From assembly GCF_014643735.1 (NCBI RefSeq), contig NZ_BMKA01000004.1:124001-188000 (forward strand): DNA of 64,000 nucleotides, given 5' to 3'. Shown here one piece after another: positions 8,982 through 17,338 of this stretch. Numbering within the stretch: position 1 is the stretch's first letter; each line of letters starts with the position of its first letter. Under the pieces are notes generated by a model, which was not told the origin of the DNA, did not search any database, and saw only the letters and a list, made by a program, of their open reading frames with translations. The stretch comes from Neptunicoccus cionae (GTDB lineage Bacteria > Pseudomonadota > Alphaproteobacteria > Rhodobacterales > Rhodobacteraceae). The translations under genes and the position numbers were made by a program.

Positions 8982-10418
8982 ATGTCTTTATCTACATTCC
9001 GCGATGCCCTGAAATCCGACGATCTGGTCGCCCAACTGCGTGACAGCGTGATCGGGGACGGTATGAAAATCCCCGGCCTGTTCGGGAATGTGTCACTGGT
9101 CTATGCGGATTATGTGGCATCGGGACGGGCGCTTGGTCCTGTAGAGGATTACATCCGCGAACACGTCCTGCCCTATTACGCCAATTCCCATACCGAGGCA
9201 TCTTATTGCGGGGCTTACATGACACGTCTTCGCGCCGAAGCGCGGGCGGAAATTGCGCGGTTAACCCATGCCGACGACTGCAGCGTTGTATTTACTGGCG
9301 CTGGTGCGACGGCCGGACTGAACCGGTTGGTGTCCCTGTTCGGCGTCAACACCGCTCAAAAAGCTGTGGTATTTGTAGGCCCCTATGAACATCACTCCAA
9401 CCTGTTGCCGTGGCGCGAAAGCAATGCCGAGATCGTGGAAATCCCCGAAACCGCGCAGGGCGGTCCGGATCTGGCGGTACTAGAGGCAGAGCTGCTGTCG
9501 CGCAGCGATGCGGATGTAAAAATAGGCAGTTTCTCTGCCGCCAGTAACGTGACCGGCATTGTCACCGATCCTGTGGGAACCACACGGCTGCTGAAAGCCC
9601 ACGGTGCCCTTTCAGTTTGGGATTATGCCGGCGGCGGACCCTACCTTCCGATTGACATGAACGCGGCACCGGATTGTTTGATCGACGCGGTCGTTGTGTC
9701 CACCCATAAATTCCCCGGCGGACCGGGGGGCAGTGGCGTGTTGATTGTGCGGGATACAACTGTTGTGCGTGACACCCCCACATGGCCGGGTGGCGGCACC
9801 GTGACTTTTGTCTCGCCGTGGGACCACGCCTATTCCAGCAGCATCAGCGCTCGGGAAGAAGCCGGAACCCCGAATGTGATCGGCGATATCCGTGCCGCAC
9901 TGGCCTTTATGGTAAAAGACGCCATCGGGCAGGACTTTATCACGCAGCGCGAGGCAGAACTGAACCGGATGGCCTTTGACGGGTGGCGTGACAATCCGCA
10001 ACTGTCTCTGTTGGCGGCAGATCAGGAAGACCGGCTGCCGATTTTTTCATTTCTTGTGCGCCGCGCGGATAGCACTCCGTTTCACCACCAGCTGTTCACC
10101 CGTATGCTAAGCGATGTTTACGGCATTCAGACCCGTGGCGGCTGTGCCTGTGCCGGCCCTTATGCGCACCGCTTGCTGAATATCGCGCAGGCAGAATCCG
10201 AAGGCCTGTTTAACGATCTGCGTGCCGGCAAGGAAATGCGCAAACCCGGTTGGGTGCGGCTGAACTTCAGCTATCTGATGGATGACGCGCAAGTGCGTTA
10301 TGTGCTGGACAGTGTAAACGAACTGACCGCCCGTCTGGAGGAATTGGAAAAGCACTATACCGTGGACCCGTCCACCGCCCGTTTCTCTATCAAACCGGAC
10401 AGCCGCGCCGTCGCCTAA
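8982..10418 (+). CDS. aminotransferase class V / cysteine desulfurase-like PLP enzyme
   Basis: A 478-residue PLP enzyme of the NifS/SufS superfamily. The PLP lysine is in VVVSTHKFPGGPGG, and the cofactor-binding stretch FTGAGATAGLNRLVSLFG precedes it. GGCACAGPYAHRLL near the C-terminus holds cysteines at the place where desulfurases carry the active-site cysteine, but this subfamily is not a proven desulfurase. The longer frame starting at 8916 has no ribosome-binding site; the ATG at 8982 follows AGAGGT and two palindromes. It converges with an Lrp-type regulator, with stops overlapping by four bases. Confidence 0.82.
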   Translation: MSLSTFRDALKSDDLVAQLRDSVIGDGMKIPGLFGNVSLVYADYVASGRALGPVEDYIREHVLPYYANSHTEASYCGAYMTRLRAEARAEIARLTHADDCSVVFTGAGATAGLNRLVSLFGVNTAQKAVVFVGPYEHHSNLLPWRESNAEIVEIPETAQGGPDLAVLEAELLSRSDADVKIGSFSAASNVTGIVTDPVGTTRLLKAHGALSVWDYAGGGPYLPIDMNAAPDCLIDAVVVSTHKFPGGPGGSGVLIVRDTTVVRDTPTWPGGGTVTFVSPWDHAYSSSISAREEAGTPNVIGDIRAALAFMVKDAIGQDFITQREAELNRMAFDGWRDNPQLSLLAADQEDRLPIFSFLVRRADSTPFHHQLFTRMLSDVYGIQTRGGCACAGPYAHRLLNIAQAESEGLFNDLRAGKEMRKPGWVRLNFSYLMDDAQVRYVLDSVNELTARLEELEKHYTVDPSTARFSIKPDSRAVA

Positions 10419-10864
10419 AGCGGTAGGGCGCGGTTGTTGGCGATGGCTTCCATTGTGATCAACGAGGTGACGGATTCCAGCGCCTCGTCCACGATCAGTT
10501 TCTGATACACCCGATCAAAATCGGTGATGTCAGCGGCTACGACTTTCAACATATAATCGTACTCCCCCGCGATCCGGAAGAAATCTACCACGTTCGGAAT
10601 CAAAAGCACGCGGCGGCGGAAATCCTGCAACCAAGTCACCGAATGCTGCCGCGTCTTCAGCATCACAAACACCGTCAGCCCCATACCCAGCTTGGCCGGA
10701 TCAAGCCGCACAGTTTCCCCGACGATCACGCCAGTGTCTTTCATCGTCTTGATCCGCCGCCAGCAGGCATTCTGCGACAGGCCGATCTGATCCGCGAGCT
10801 CCCGCTGCGGGATTGACGAATCCTCTTGCAGCTTTTGAAGAATTTTCTGATCAATGTGATCCAT
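10415..10864 (-). CDS. Lrp/AsnC family transcriptional regulator
   Basis: A 149-residue protein with the N-terminal winged HTH (IDQKILQKLQEDSSIPQRELADQIGLSQNACWRRIKTM) and a C-terminal RAM/AsnC effector domain (GEYDYMLKVVA near residue 95). The start at 10864 is chosen because AAGGTGGG precedes it; a frame beginning 30 bases upstream lacks such a site. Lrp proteins sense amino acids. Its neighbour is a PLP aminotransferase-like enzyme, a common pairing. Repeated GGGT/ACCC elements near both genes suggest it controls itself and the aminotransferase. Confidence 0.9.
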   Translation of the reverse strand: MDHIDQKILQKLQEDSSIPQRELADQIGLSQNACWRRIKTMKDTGVIVGETVRLDPAKLGMGLTVFVMLKTRQHSVTWLQDFRRRVLLIPNVVDFFRIAGEYDYMLKVVAADITDFDRVYQKLIVDEALESVTSLITMEAIANNRALPL

Positions 10865-10993
10865 ATAACCCACCTTTTTAGGGTCATTATACACAAAAAG
10901 ACCCGAATGTCGGGATATTTCTTTTATTTGTAGATCATTTTTTCAAGAATCATTGCGCTGCCGGAGAAACTCACCGGCAGCGCAAACTGCATG

Positions 10994-12061
10994 TTACAGA
11001 CAGTCTGCGAGAGCCTTGGCGAGGTTGCGCAGCACGTCAGGATACAGCGCCGCCCCCGGTTCCAGATCAGCGCCGAGCGGGTCAAGAACACCGGTTTTTG
11101 CCTCTGATCCATCCATCACAGCACGGATGATACCCGGGTTGAACTGCGGTTCGCTCAAGACACAAGTCACGTTTTGATCGGCCACACGGCCCTGAACTTC
11201 CGCAATCCGCGCAGGGCTGGGATCAGACGCATCGGACAGGGAAATGGCACCGGACGCGGGGAAATCGAAGGACTTCTCAAAATACTGATAGGCATCGTGG
11301 AACACGATAAAATTCCGCGCCCGCACCGGATCAAGAATCCCTGCAATTTCGGTCTTGAGCACGGCAAGCTCCGCTTGGCCTGCCTGCGCATTCGCACGGT
11401 AAGTTTCGGCGTTCTCCGGATCAACTTCGGACAGTTGCGCCGCAATCACTCCAAGCCAATGTGCGCCGTTATCAATGGAAAGCCACCCATGGGGATCTTC
11501 ATCGCCGTGCGCATGGCCGTGATGGCCGTCTTCGGCGTGCTCTTCATGCTTTTCGTGATCATCATCAATCTTGCTATCATCGTCGTGATCATCGTGCCCG
11601 TCTTCGTGTTCAGCATGCTCTTCATGGGCGTGGTTATCTTTCTCATGCTTTGCATGATCGTCGTGCGCGTCATGTCCGTCTTCGTTGCCATGATCATGAG
11701 AAAACAGCGCAGTCTGACGGAAGGGCAGTTGCAGCGTTCCTTCTGTCTCTAACAGCTCTACCACGGCCGCATCTGATGTCAGGGTTTCCACCCCGTCCTT
11801 CATCCAAGGCGTCATTCCGCGGCTAACCCAGAACACAACTTCGGCGTCCTGCAAGGCGCGGGCCTGTGACGGGCGCAGGCTATATTCATGAGGGCTGGCA
11901 CCGGGGGAAACGATCAAGGACGGCGTGCCGACACCTTCCATAACGCGAGTCACCAGAGAGTGGACCGGCGCAATATCTACTGCCACGCGCGGCGCATCGG
12001 CAAGCGCGACACCTGCGGGCGTCAACGCAGTTACAACAAGAGGAAAGAGGTTTCTGGACAT
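10994..12061 (-). CDS. znuA: zinc ABC transporter substrate-binding protein
   Basis: A 355-residue periplasmic zinc-binding protein with a signal peptide (MSRNLFPLVVTALTPAGVALA). Zinc ligands appear in PVHSLV, SPHEYSLRPSQ, DPHGWLS and FHDAYQYFE. Between residues about 122 and 187 lies a His/Asp/Glu-rich loop with about 19 histidines, the charged loop typical of ZnuA, here unusually long. The ATG at 12061 is preferred over one 12 bases upstream because GGAG is well spaced before it. The gene is divergent from zur with two Zur boxes between them. Confidence 0.95.
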   Translation of the reverse strand: MSRNLFPLVVTALTPAGVALADAPRVAVDIAPVHSLVTRVMEGVGTPSLIVSPGASPHEYSLRPSQARALQDAEVVFWVSRGMTPWMKDGVETLTSDAAVVELLETEGTLQLPFRQTALFSHDHGNEDGHDAHDDHAKHEKDNHAHEEHAEHEDGHDDHDDDSKIDDDHEKHEEHAEDGHHGHAHGDEDPHGWLSIDNGAHWLGVIAAQLSEVDPENAETYRANAQAGQAELAVLKTEIAGILDPVRARNFIVFHDAYQYFEKSFDFPASGAISLSDASDPSPARIAEVQGRVADQNVTCVLSEPQFNPGIIRAVMDGSEAKTGVLDPLGADLEPGAALYPDVLRNLAKALADCL

Positions 12062-12073
12062 CAGCGGCTCCAT

Positions 12074-12091
12074 GTGATTTTATTACATTAC
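12074..12091 (-). promoter_or_regulatory. Zur box 1 (znuA side)
   Basis: On the minus strand this reads GTAATGTAATAAAATCAC, close to the alphaproteobacterial Zur box pattern G-x-A-ATGTTATAACAT-x-C. It starts 13 bases upstream of the preferred znuA start. Zinc-loaded Zur bound here would block znuA transcription. Confidence 0.75.
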
Positions 12092-12104
12092 AAGTCGAGT
12101 AGTG

Positions 12105-12122
12105 GAAATGTAATAACATGAC
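12105..12122 (+). promoter_or_regulatory. Zur box 2 overlapping the zur start codon
   Basis: The sequence GAAATGTAATAACATGAC matches the Zur box pattern better than box 1 and contains the proposed ATG of zur (12118-12120) within its right half. The two boxes are 13 bases apart, which would allow one bound Zur array to shut off both directions. No normal ribosome-binding site fits between box 2 and the ATG. Confidence 0.75.
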
Positions 12123-12636
12123 AAGTGCGACGCCGCATAAAAAAGCGATTGGCCCTGACACAGTCGGGTTTGAATGCCACGACCACAGCCATTGCATCAG
12201 CGAGGCTTTGATCGCCGCAGAGACCCACTGCGCCGAGAAGGGATTGCGTTTTACGCCTGCCCGCCGCAAGTCTCTGGAGATTCTTTTGCAGGAACACCGC
12301 GCACTCGGGGCTTATGAAATGCTCGACAGATTGCGGGATGCGGGATTCGGGTCACAACCCCCTGTGGCTTACCGCGCGCTGGAGTTCCTTGTCGCCAACG
12401 GGTTCGCCCATAAGATCGAACAATTGAACGCATTTATCGCCTGCGCCCACCCTGGCGCAAGCCACACCCCGGCCTTTATGATCTGTCGCTTGTGTCAGTC
12501 CGTAGCCGAGGCAAAATCCACACCGGCACGCGGCTCGCTCGGGGATGCAGCACGGGCCGCCGGTTTCCAAATAGAGCGCGCCGTGGTCGAAGCCGAGGGC
12601 ATCTGCCCGTCCTGCGTAAAGAAAGACCCCGCATGA
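12118..12636 (+). CDS. zur: Fur family zinc uptake regulator
   Basis: A 172-residue Fur-family repressor. The winged-helix region covers FTPARRKSLEILLQEHRALGAYEMLDRLR, and metal sites are suggested by FECHDHSHC near the N-terminus, FIACAHPGASHTPAFMICRLCQS (CxxC) and the final CPSC. The context with znuA and znuCB identifies it as Zur rather than Fur. Its ATG lies inside a Zur box and lacks an obvious ribosome-binding site, so translation may be leaderless or start slightly downstream. The stop overlaps znuC by four bases. Confidence 0.93.
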   Translation: MTSATPHKKAIGPDTVGFECHDHSHCISEALIAAETHCAEKGLRFTPARRKSLEILLQEHRALGAYEMLDRLRDAGFGSQPPVAYRALEFLVANGFAHKIEQLNAFIACAHPGASHTPAFMICRLCQSVAEAKSTPARGSLGDAARAAGFQIERAVVEAEGICPSCVKKDPA

Positions 12637-13412
12637 GCCTTGTCTCCGTCGAAAACGTAAGTGTCGGATACGGTGCGAATACGGTATTGCGCAACGTGTC
12701 CTTCGCCGTCACCCCGAAAGAAATCGTCACAATCGTCGGGCCTAACGGGTCTGGCAAGACAACTCTGTTGCGCACGTTGATCGGCGCGATCCGACCTTCA
12801 ACAGGGCGGATCAGCCAGAAACCCGGCTTGCGGATCGGCTATGTTCCCCAGAAGTTACACATTGACCCGACGCTTCCAATTACTGTGAACCGCTTCCTGC
12901 GGCTTCCCAACAGCAAGGCAGACCGCAAAACCTGCGCCGCTGCTTTGGAACGGGCCGGTGTGCCTGATCTGACCAACCGGCAAATGTCTGCGCTGTCGGG
13001 CGGACAATTGCAGCGGGTTCTGCTGGCGCGTGCGCTGGTAAACGAGCCGGATCTTTTGCTGCTGGACGAAGCCACCCAAGGGCTGGACCAGCCCGGATCG
13101 GCCGCGTTTTACCGCCAGATTGAAGAGGTTCGCCGCGAAACCGGTTGTGCTGTGGTGATGATTAGCCACGAACTTCATGTGGTGATGAGCGCCTCTGACA
13201 GGGTGATATGCCTGAACGGGCATGTGTGCTGTGAAGGCACGCCGGATATTGTGTCAGCCGCGCCGGAATACCGCGCGTTGTTTGGAACCGGCACCGGCGG
13301 GGCACTGGCGCTCTATCGCCATGAACATGACCACGCCCATGATGAAAACTGCGACCATGGCCATGCGCATGACCACAAGAACAACCACAGACAAACAGAG
13401 GCCGCCGAATAA
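12633..13412 (+). CDS. znuC: zinc ABC transporter ATP-binding protein
   Basis: A 259-residue ABC ATPase with Walker A GPNGSGKTT, signature LSGGQLQR and Walker B LLLLDEAT. The start at 12633 overlaps the zur stop (ATGA); the longer open frame upstream runs inside zur. The last 30 or so residues form a His-rich tail (RHEHDHAHDENCDHGHAHDH), unusual for the cytoplasmic ATPase and possibly a zinc sensor or store. It powers import through ZnuB. Confidence 0.94.
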   Translation: MSLVSVENVSVGYGANTVLRNVSFAVTPKEIVTIVGPNGSGKTTLLRTLIGAIRPSTGRISQKPGLRIGYVPQKLHIDPTLPITVNRFLRLPNSKADRKTCAAALERAGVPDLTNRQMSALSGGQLQRVLLARALVNEPDLLLLDEATQGLDQPGSAAFYRQIEEVRRETGCAVVMISHELHVVMSASDRVICLNGHVCCEGTPDIVSAAPEYRALFGTGTGGALALYRHEHDHAHDENCDHGHAHDHKNNHRQTEAAE

Positions 13413-14203
13413 TGCTTGATGATTTTATGACACGCGCCGCGCTTGCTGGTGTGGGCGTTGCCTGTGCTGCTGCCCCTTTGGGCAGTTTTGTTGTCTGGCG
13501 GCGCATGGCCTATTTTGGCGACGCCACATCCCACGCGGCGATTTTGGGGGTGGCGTTATCTCTCGCCCTGCAAATGTCGATCTTTGCCGGTGCGATGGCT
13601 GTCGCGCTCGGGATGGCGCTCACCGTGACGATGCTGGCGGGGCGCGGCTATGGCATGGATACGCTTCTTGGTGTGCTGGCCCATTCCGCGCTGGCGTTCG
13701 GTCTGGTGGCTGTGTCGTTCCTGTCGGGCGTCCGAATTGATCTGATGGCGTATCTGTTCGGGGATATTCTGGCGGTGTCCCGCGGAGACTTGCTGATCAT
13801 CTGGGGTGGTGCGTTGCTGGTCATCGGCCTTATTGCATGGCGCTGGTCGGCCCTGCTAACCGCGACCCTAAGCGAAGAGCTTGCCTATGCCAGCGGGATT
13901 GATCCCAAACGCGAGCAATTGATCCTGACCCTGTCGCTGGCGGTGACTGTGGCGGTAGCGATCAAAGTTGTCGGCGCGCTGCTGATTGCTGCGATGTTGA
14001 TTATTCCGGCTGCGGCGGCAAGGCCGCTGGCGCGGACACCCGAACAAATGGCCCTTGCCGCAGCTCTCACCGGCGGAGCATCGGCGGTGATCGGAATGCA
14101 AGCGGCCTTCACGCTCGACACGCCAGCGGGGCCGACAATTGTTTGCGTGGCCGCGATACTGTTCGCCCTAACAAGCCTCCTGCGCCCTTTCCTAAAGTCC
14201 TGA
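13412..14203 (+). CDS. znuB: zinc ABC transporter permease
   Basis: A 263-residue membrane protein of the ABC-3 family with about eight hydrophobic segments. Typical motifs are PLGSFVVWRRMAYFGDATSH near residue 25 and the coupling helix region VVGALLIAAMLIIPAAAARP. It overlaps znuC by one base and closes the zur-znuC-znuB operon. Together with ZnuA it forms the high-affinity zinc importer. Confidence 0.94.
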   Translation: MLDDFMTRAALAGVGVACAAAPLGSFVVWRRMAYFGDATSHAAILGVALSLALQMSIFAGAMAVALGMALTVTMLAGRGYGMDTLLGVLAHSALAFGLVAVSFLSGVRIDLMAYLFGDILAVSRGDLLIIWGGALLVIGLIAWRWSALLTATLSEELAYASGIDPKREQLILTLSLAVTVAVAIKVVGALLIAAMLIIPAAAARPLARTPEQMALAAALTGGASAVIGMQAAFTLDTPAGPTIVCVAAILFALTSLLRPFLKS

Positions 14204-14257
14204 GCAAGCAATATCTTAGGAAAGAGTGATCTCGCTGAAGCACGCCATGATCCTGAG

Positions 14258-14797
14258 TCAACCCAGCGGATGGTGGGCCATTTCAGCCGCGATTTCATCG
14301 TCGATGGGCGTGTCATAGGTTTGCAACAGATACCCGAGCACAGAATAAAACCCCACGGTTGCGATCAGATCAATCACCGCCTTGCGCCCGAGCGCCTCTG
14401 CCAGTTCTGCCTCTTGGGCGGGGGACAGTTTCTTGTGGTCGATCAGTGCATCGACTGCGCGCACGATCAGGCCGTCTTCTCCTTCTGGCATATCCCGAAC
14501 CGCAGCAATCCGCGCGTCTTCCATGCCAAGTGCGCGGGCACGGCTGACGTGATGTGCCCATTCATAATCCGAGCCGAGCCGCACACCGGTGCGCAGAATG
14601 ACCACTTCTGAACGGATCGCCCCGAGATGGCTATTTTTCACCACATGCTGACGCAAAGGCGCCCAAGCGGCGAGCAGATCGGGATGATGGGCCATCGTGC
14701 GATAGACATTCAGCTTACCTGCGAAATCTTCCCGCAGGTCGGCAATGTCTTCGGGCCAATCCGCGTCTGATACGGGGGGGCAGGGCGAATGGATCAT
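14258..14797 (-). CDS. carboxymuconolactone decarboxylase / AhpD-like family protein
   Basis: A 179-residue helical protein with the family core EVVILRTGVRLGSDYEWAHH, where the Glu, Tyr-Glu and two His residues match CMD-family active-site positions. It has no CxxC, so it is closer to CMD-like proteins than to AhpD disulfide reductases. The ATG at 14797 follows GAAAGG; an upstream GTG at 14821 is possible. It is convergent with znuB and stands alone. True substrate unknown. Confidence 0.8.
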   Translation of the reverse strand: MIHSPCPPVSDADWPEDIADLREDFAGKLNVYRTMAHHPDLLAAWAPLRQHVVKNSHLGAIRSEVVILRTGVRLGSDYEWAHHVSRARALGMEDARIAAVRDMPEGEDGLIVRAVDALIDHKKLSPAQEAELAEALGRKAVIDLIATVGFYSVLGYLLQTYDTPIDDEIAAEMAHHPLG

Positions 14798-14868
14798 GGG
14801 TTTACCTTTCTTGGTCTTCACAAAGTCCTATCGCGGATCGCGAGTAAAGAAAATGCGGCGTGTCAGCG

Positions 14869-15822
14869 TCAGGCACTGTAATTCTTGTAAGCTTCATATG
14901 CAGCGACCAAATCCTGCACAATCAACCCGTGGGATTTATAGGCCGTGATCTCTGCGTGACTGCCCCTGCCCTGCGCCTTCCCGTCCAGCACTGCGCCGAT
15001 CTCGGTGATTTGGTAGCTGTCATCAATCACGCCTGCCTGACGTGCGCCGATAAATTCACCTGCCTCGCGGCTGGCGCTTTCGGCGGAGTCGGTGAAGGCA
15101 TTGACACGGGCCACCGCCCTGTCGTCTATCTCGCGGCTGTCCGCAAGGCTCGCCCCGACGAGGTTGATATGCTGGCCAGCCTCCAGGAGGTCGCCAGACA
15201 GAAACGGTGTTTTAGATGCCGTTGTCGTGTGAATGACATCCGCACCCTTTATGGCCTCGCCAAGGTCGGATACCACGCAAACGCGGTCGGACTGGTCCGA
15301 AAATTGCGCGGACATGGCACGGGCCTGTTCAGGACGTCTTGCCCAAATGCGCAAGGTCGCTGTCTTAAAACCATGAAGCGAAGTCCGGATGTGCCATTCC
15401 GCCTGTTCCCCTGCGCCACAAACGGTAATCACTTGCGGGTCGGGGCGGGCCAAAGCGCGGGTGGCAACCATCGACATGGCCGCCGTGCGCATTGCGGTGA
15501 TCCGGTCCGCGTCACAAATCGCCAGAGGACTCCCGGTCTCGCTGTCAAACAGGGACACAAACCCCTGATGGCTCGACAGGCCCATGGCGGGAGCTTCGGG
15601 GAACAGGCTTAGAATTTTAGCGCCGTGAACCGCAGGCGTTGCGAGGCTTCCATACATGACCCCCATGCGCCCCTTTTCGTTAACGGGTGCTGCAAATCGG
15701 GGCGGATGACTGGCCGCCCCCCGTGACACAGCGATCATCGCTTTTTCCAGCGGATCGAAAAGGTCTGCGAAGGTGATCAACTGCGAGAGCTTTTGCGCGT
15801 CGAGAAAAACTGGACTGTCCAT
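14869..15822 (-). CDS. ornithine cyclodeaminase / mu-crystallin family enzyme (ketimine reductase or DauB-like amino-acid dehydrogenase)
   Basis: A 317-residue NAD(P)-binding protein. The Rossmann motif VCGAGEQAEWHI (around residues 134-145) and the substrate region KILSLFPEAPAMGLSSHQG with SLFDSETGSPLAICD fit the OCD/mu-crystallin family. Members reduce cyclic ketimines, make alanine or arginine from keto acids, or cyclise ornithine; DauB of the D-arginine pathway belongs here. It is the last gene of TRAP operon 2 and overlaps dctQ by one base. A DauA-like dehydrogenase is encoded 8 kb away. The exact reaction cannot be fixed from sequence. Confidence 0.87.
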   Translation of the reverse strand: MDSPVFLDAQKLSQLITFADLFDPLEKAMIAVSRGAASHPPRFAAPVNEKGRMGVMYGSLATPAVHGAKILSLFPEAPAMGLSSHQGFVSLFDSETGSPLAICDADRITAMRTAAMSMVATRALARPDPQVITVCGAGEQAEWHIRTSLHGFKTATLRIWARRPEQARAMSAQFSDQSDRVCVVSDLGEAIKGADVIHTTTASKTPFLSGDLLEAGQHINLVGASLADSREIDDRAVARVNAFTDSAESASREAGEFIGARQAGVIDDSYQITEIGAVLDGKAQGRGSHAEITAYKSHGLIVQDLVAAYEAYKNYSA

Positions 15823-16331
15823 TAACGATGATTTCTTTCGGTTACTTGGGCGATCAGATGGAGAAGAATGATGCCACAGCTAAGCGGAACAACACTGCCC
15901 ACCAGCGCCATATTTATCCCCAACCCGGGGGAGAAGCGGTTGCTGCTGCGCCACATGAAGCCACGCTCGAAGTTCATATTCGGCCCGTAAAAGGAATAGT
16001 ACAGAACCGGCAACAAAAATATCCCGATGGCAAGAACAGATACGCCGAGACGCAGCCAGCGCATTGCGTCTGCGCCTGACCCGGTGCCTGTATCCTTCGG
16101 CGTGATCACACGAGGATCGAGCTTGCGTTTGAAAGCGCAGGTCGCCCCGAGCAACCCCGCCCAGATCATAAGATAGCGGGCCAGTTCCTCGGTCCATGTG
16201 AAGGGAAAGTCAAATCCGTAACGCGCCCAGATTTGCAGCAGCACGGTTAGAACCATGGCCACCAGCGCAAGTTTGGCTAGGGTCAGGCATACGCGGTCAA
16301 CTGCCGCGCTTGCCTGTTGGATCACTCTCAT
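15822..16331 (-). CDS. TRAP transporter small permease (DctQ family), system 2
   Basis: A 169-residue membrane protein with four hydrophobic segments and the conserved FTWTEELARYLMIWAGLLGA motif. The unusual stretch FYGPNMNFERGF is matched by FFGPNTNPARGY in the system 3 DctQ, showing that the two systems are paralogues. It overlaps dctP by four bases. Confidence 0.93.
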   Translation of the reverse strand: MRVIQQASAAVDRVCLTLAKLALVAMVLTVLLQIWARYGFDFPFTWTEELARYLMIWAGLLGATCAFKRKLDPRVITPKDTGTGSGADAMRWLRLGVSVLAIGIFLLPVLYYSFYGPNMNFERGFMWRSSNRFSPGLGINMALVGSVVPLSCGIILLHLIAQVTERNHR

Positions 16332-17308
16332 TGACGGGTGGATTCAGCCAGAGCGCGGAAATGCTCTACAGATGCGGGCGGCATCAAGGCTTCGTAAGCT
16401 TCGGCACTGCGCTTTTTCAGGTCGGCATAGGCGTCAGGTTCCAGTTCCGAAACGGTCACGCCTGCCTTTTTCAAACCTTCCAGTTCGCCAGCGGCGGCTT
16501 TTGCGGTCCAGACACGGTTGTTTGCGTTAGCTGTTTCTACCGCAGTGTCTACCTTGGCGCGGGTTTCATCGTCCAGATCGTTGTACCAGTCCGCCGACAT
16601 CAGGGCCGAGCGGAAAGGCGTGCCCGCGCCGATGTTTGTATAATGTTTGAGAAATTCCGTGTGGCGGAAAATTAGTGCCACAACGGGCGGGTTGAAATAG
16701 CCATCCACAATGCCTTGCTGCACGGCTCCGGCAAATTCGGGCATATCTACCACCACACCCTGAACGCCCCATTCCTTGAACAGTTCGATCTGTGTGGAAT
16801 CGATCGCCCGCAACCGCAGATCAGCCATATCTTCGACTTTGGTGACTGGCGTGGTGGCGTTGAAAACACCCATCGTGCCGCCCAGACCCGGCAAACCTGC
16901 GATCTTGATGCCTTGGGCTTCCATAGACGCCTTCACCCCGTTCAACAGGTCGCTTTCGGTGTCTTGGGTCGCGCGAAAGAAATGTTCCATATCGTCGAAC
17001 ATATAGGGCGCAAGGAAGCCGAGAATGTTCTTGTCCACCTCGTTGATCATCACAAAATTTGTCAGACCAAACTGCAACAACCCCTGACTAAGCTGGTCCA
17101 CCACTTCAGGATCTTTTCCAAGCGCGCCGCCTGTGAAGACATTTGCCTCAAGCCCTTGGTCTTTCAAACTGGCGGCCAGATCTTCGGCATAAACATAATC
17201 CGAACAGGCCGCCACGGGCGGGCATCCGACTGCGATTTTGATTTCCTGCGCGAATGCCGGAGCGCTGGTCAGCAGCAGGGTTGCTGCGGCGATAAGGGAT
17301 TGTTTCAT
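16328..17308 (-). CDS. TRAP transporter substrate-binding protein (DctP family), system 2
   Basis: A 326-residue periplasmic protein with a signal peptide ending at APAFAQ. DctP features include YMFDDMEHF, DLRLRAIDSTQIELFKEWG (ligand arginine region) and GIVDGYFNPP. These segments align with YFFDDMDQL, GVRMRALDEVQINTFEQWG and GVAGGYVNPA of the system 3 binding protein, so both likely bind related ligands. A pair of cysteines after the signal peptide (VGCPPVAACSD) could form a disulfide. CAGGAG precedes the ATG. Confidence 0.93.
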   Translation of the reverse strand: MKQSLIAAATLLLTSAPAFAQEIKIAVGCPPVAACSDYVYAEDLAASLKDQGLEANVFTGGALGKDPEVVDQLSQGLLQFGLTNFVMINEVDKNILGFLAPYMFDDMEHFFRATQDTESDLLNGVKASMEAQGIKIAGLPGLGGTMGVFNATTPVTKVEDMADLRLRAIDSTQIELFKEWGVQGVVVDMPEFAGAVQQGIVDGYFNPPVVALIFRHTEFLKHYTNIGAGTPFRSALMSADWYNDLDDETRAKVDTAVETANANNRVWTAKAAAGELEGLKKAGVTVSELEPDAYADLKKRSAEAYEALMPPASVEHFRALAESTRQ

Positions 17309-17338
17309 TGTAAACTCCTGTTGTTCAAGTTGGTTAAA

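Noticed and set aside
11446-11752. Open frames on both strands across the His-rich part of znuA, one rich in Met/Thr and one strongly hydrophobic
   Set aside because: They arise from the repetitive GAT/CAT/GAA codons of the His/Asp loop read in other frames; no ribosome-binding site or family resemblance.
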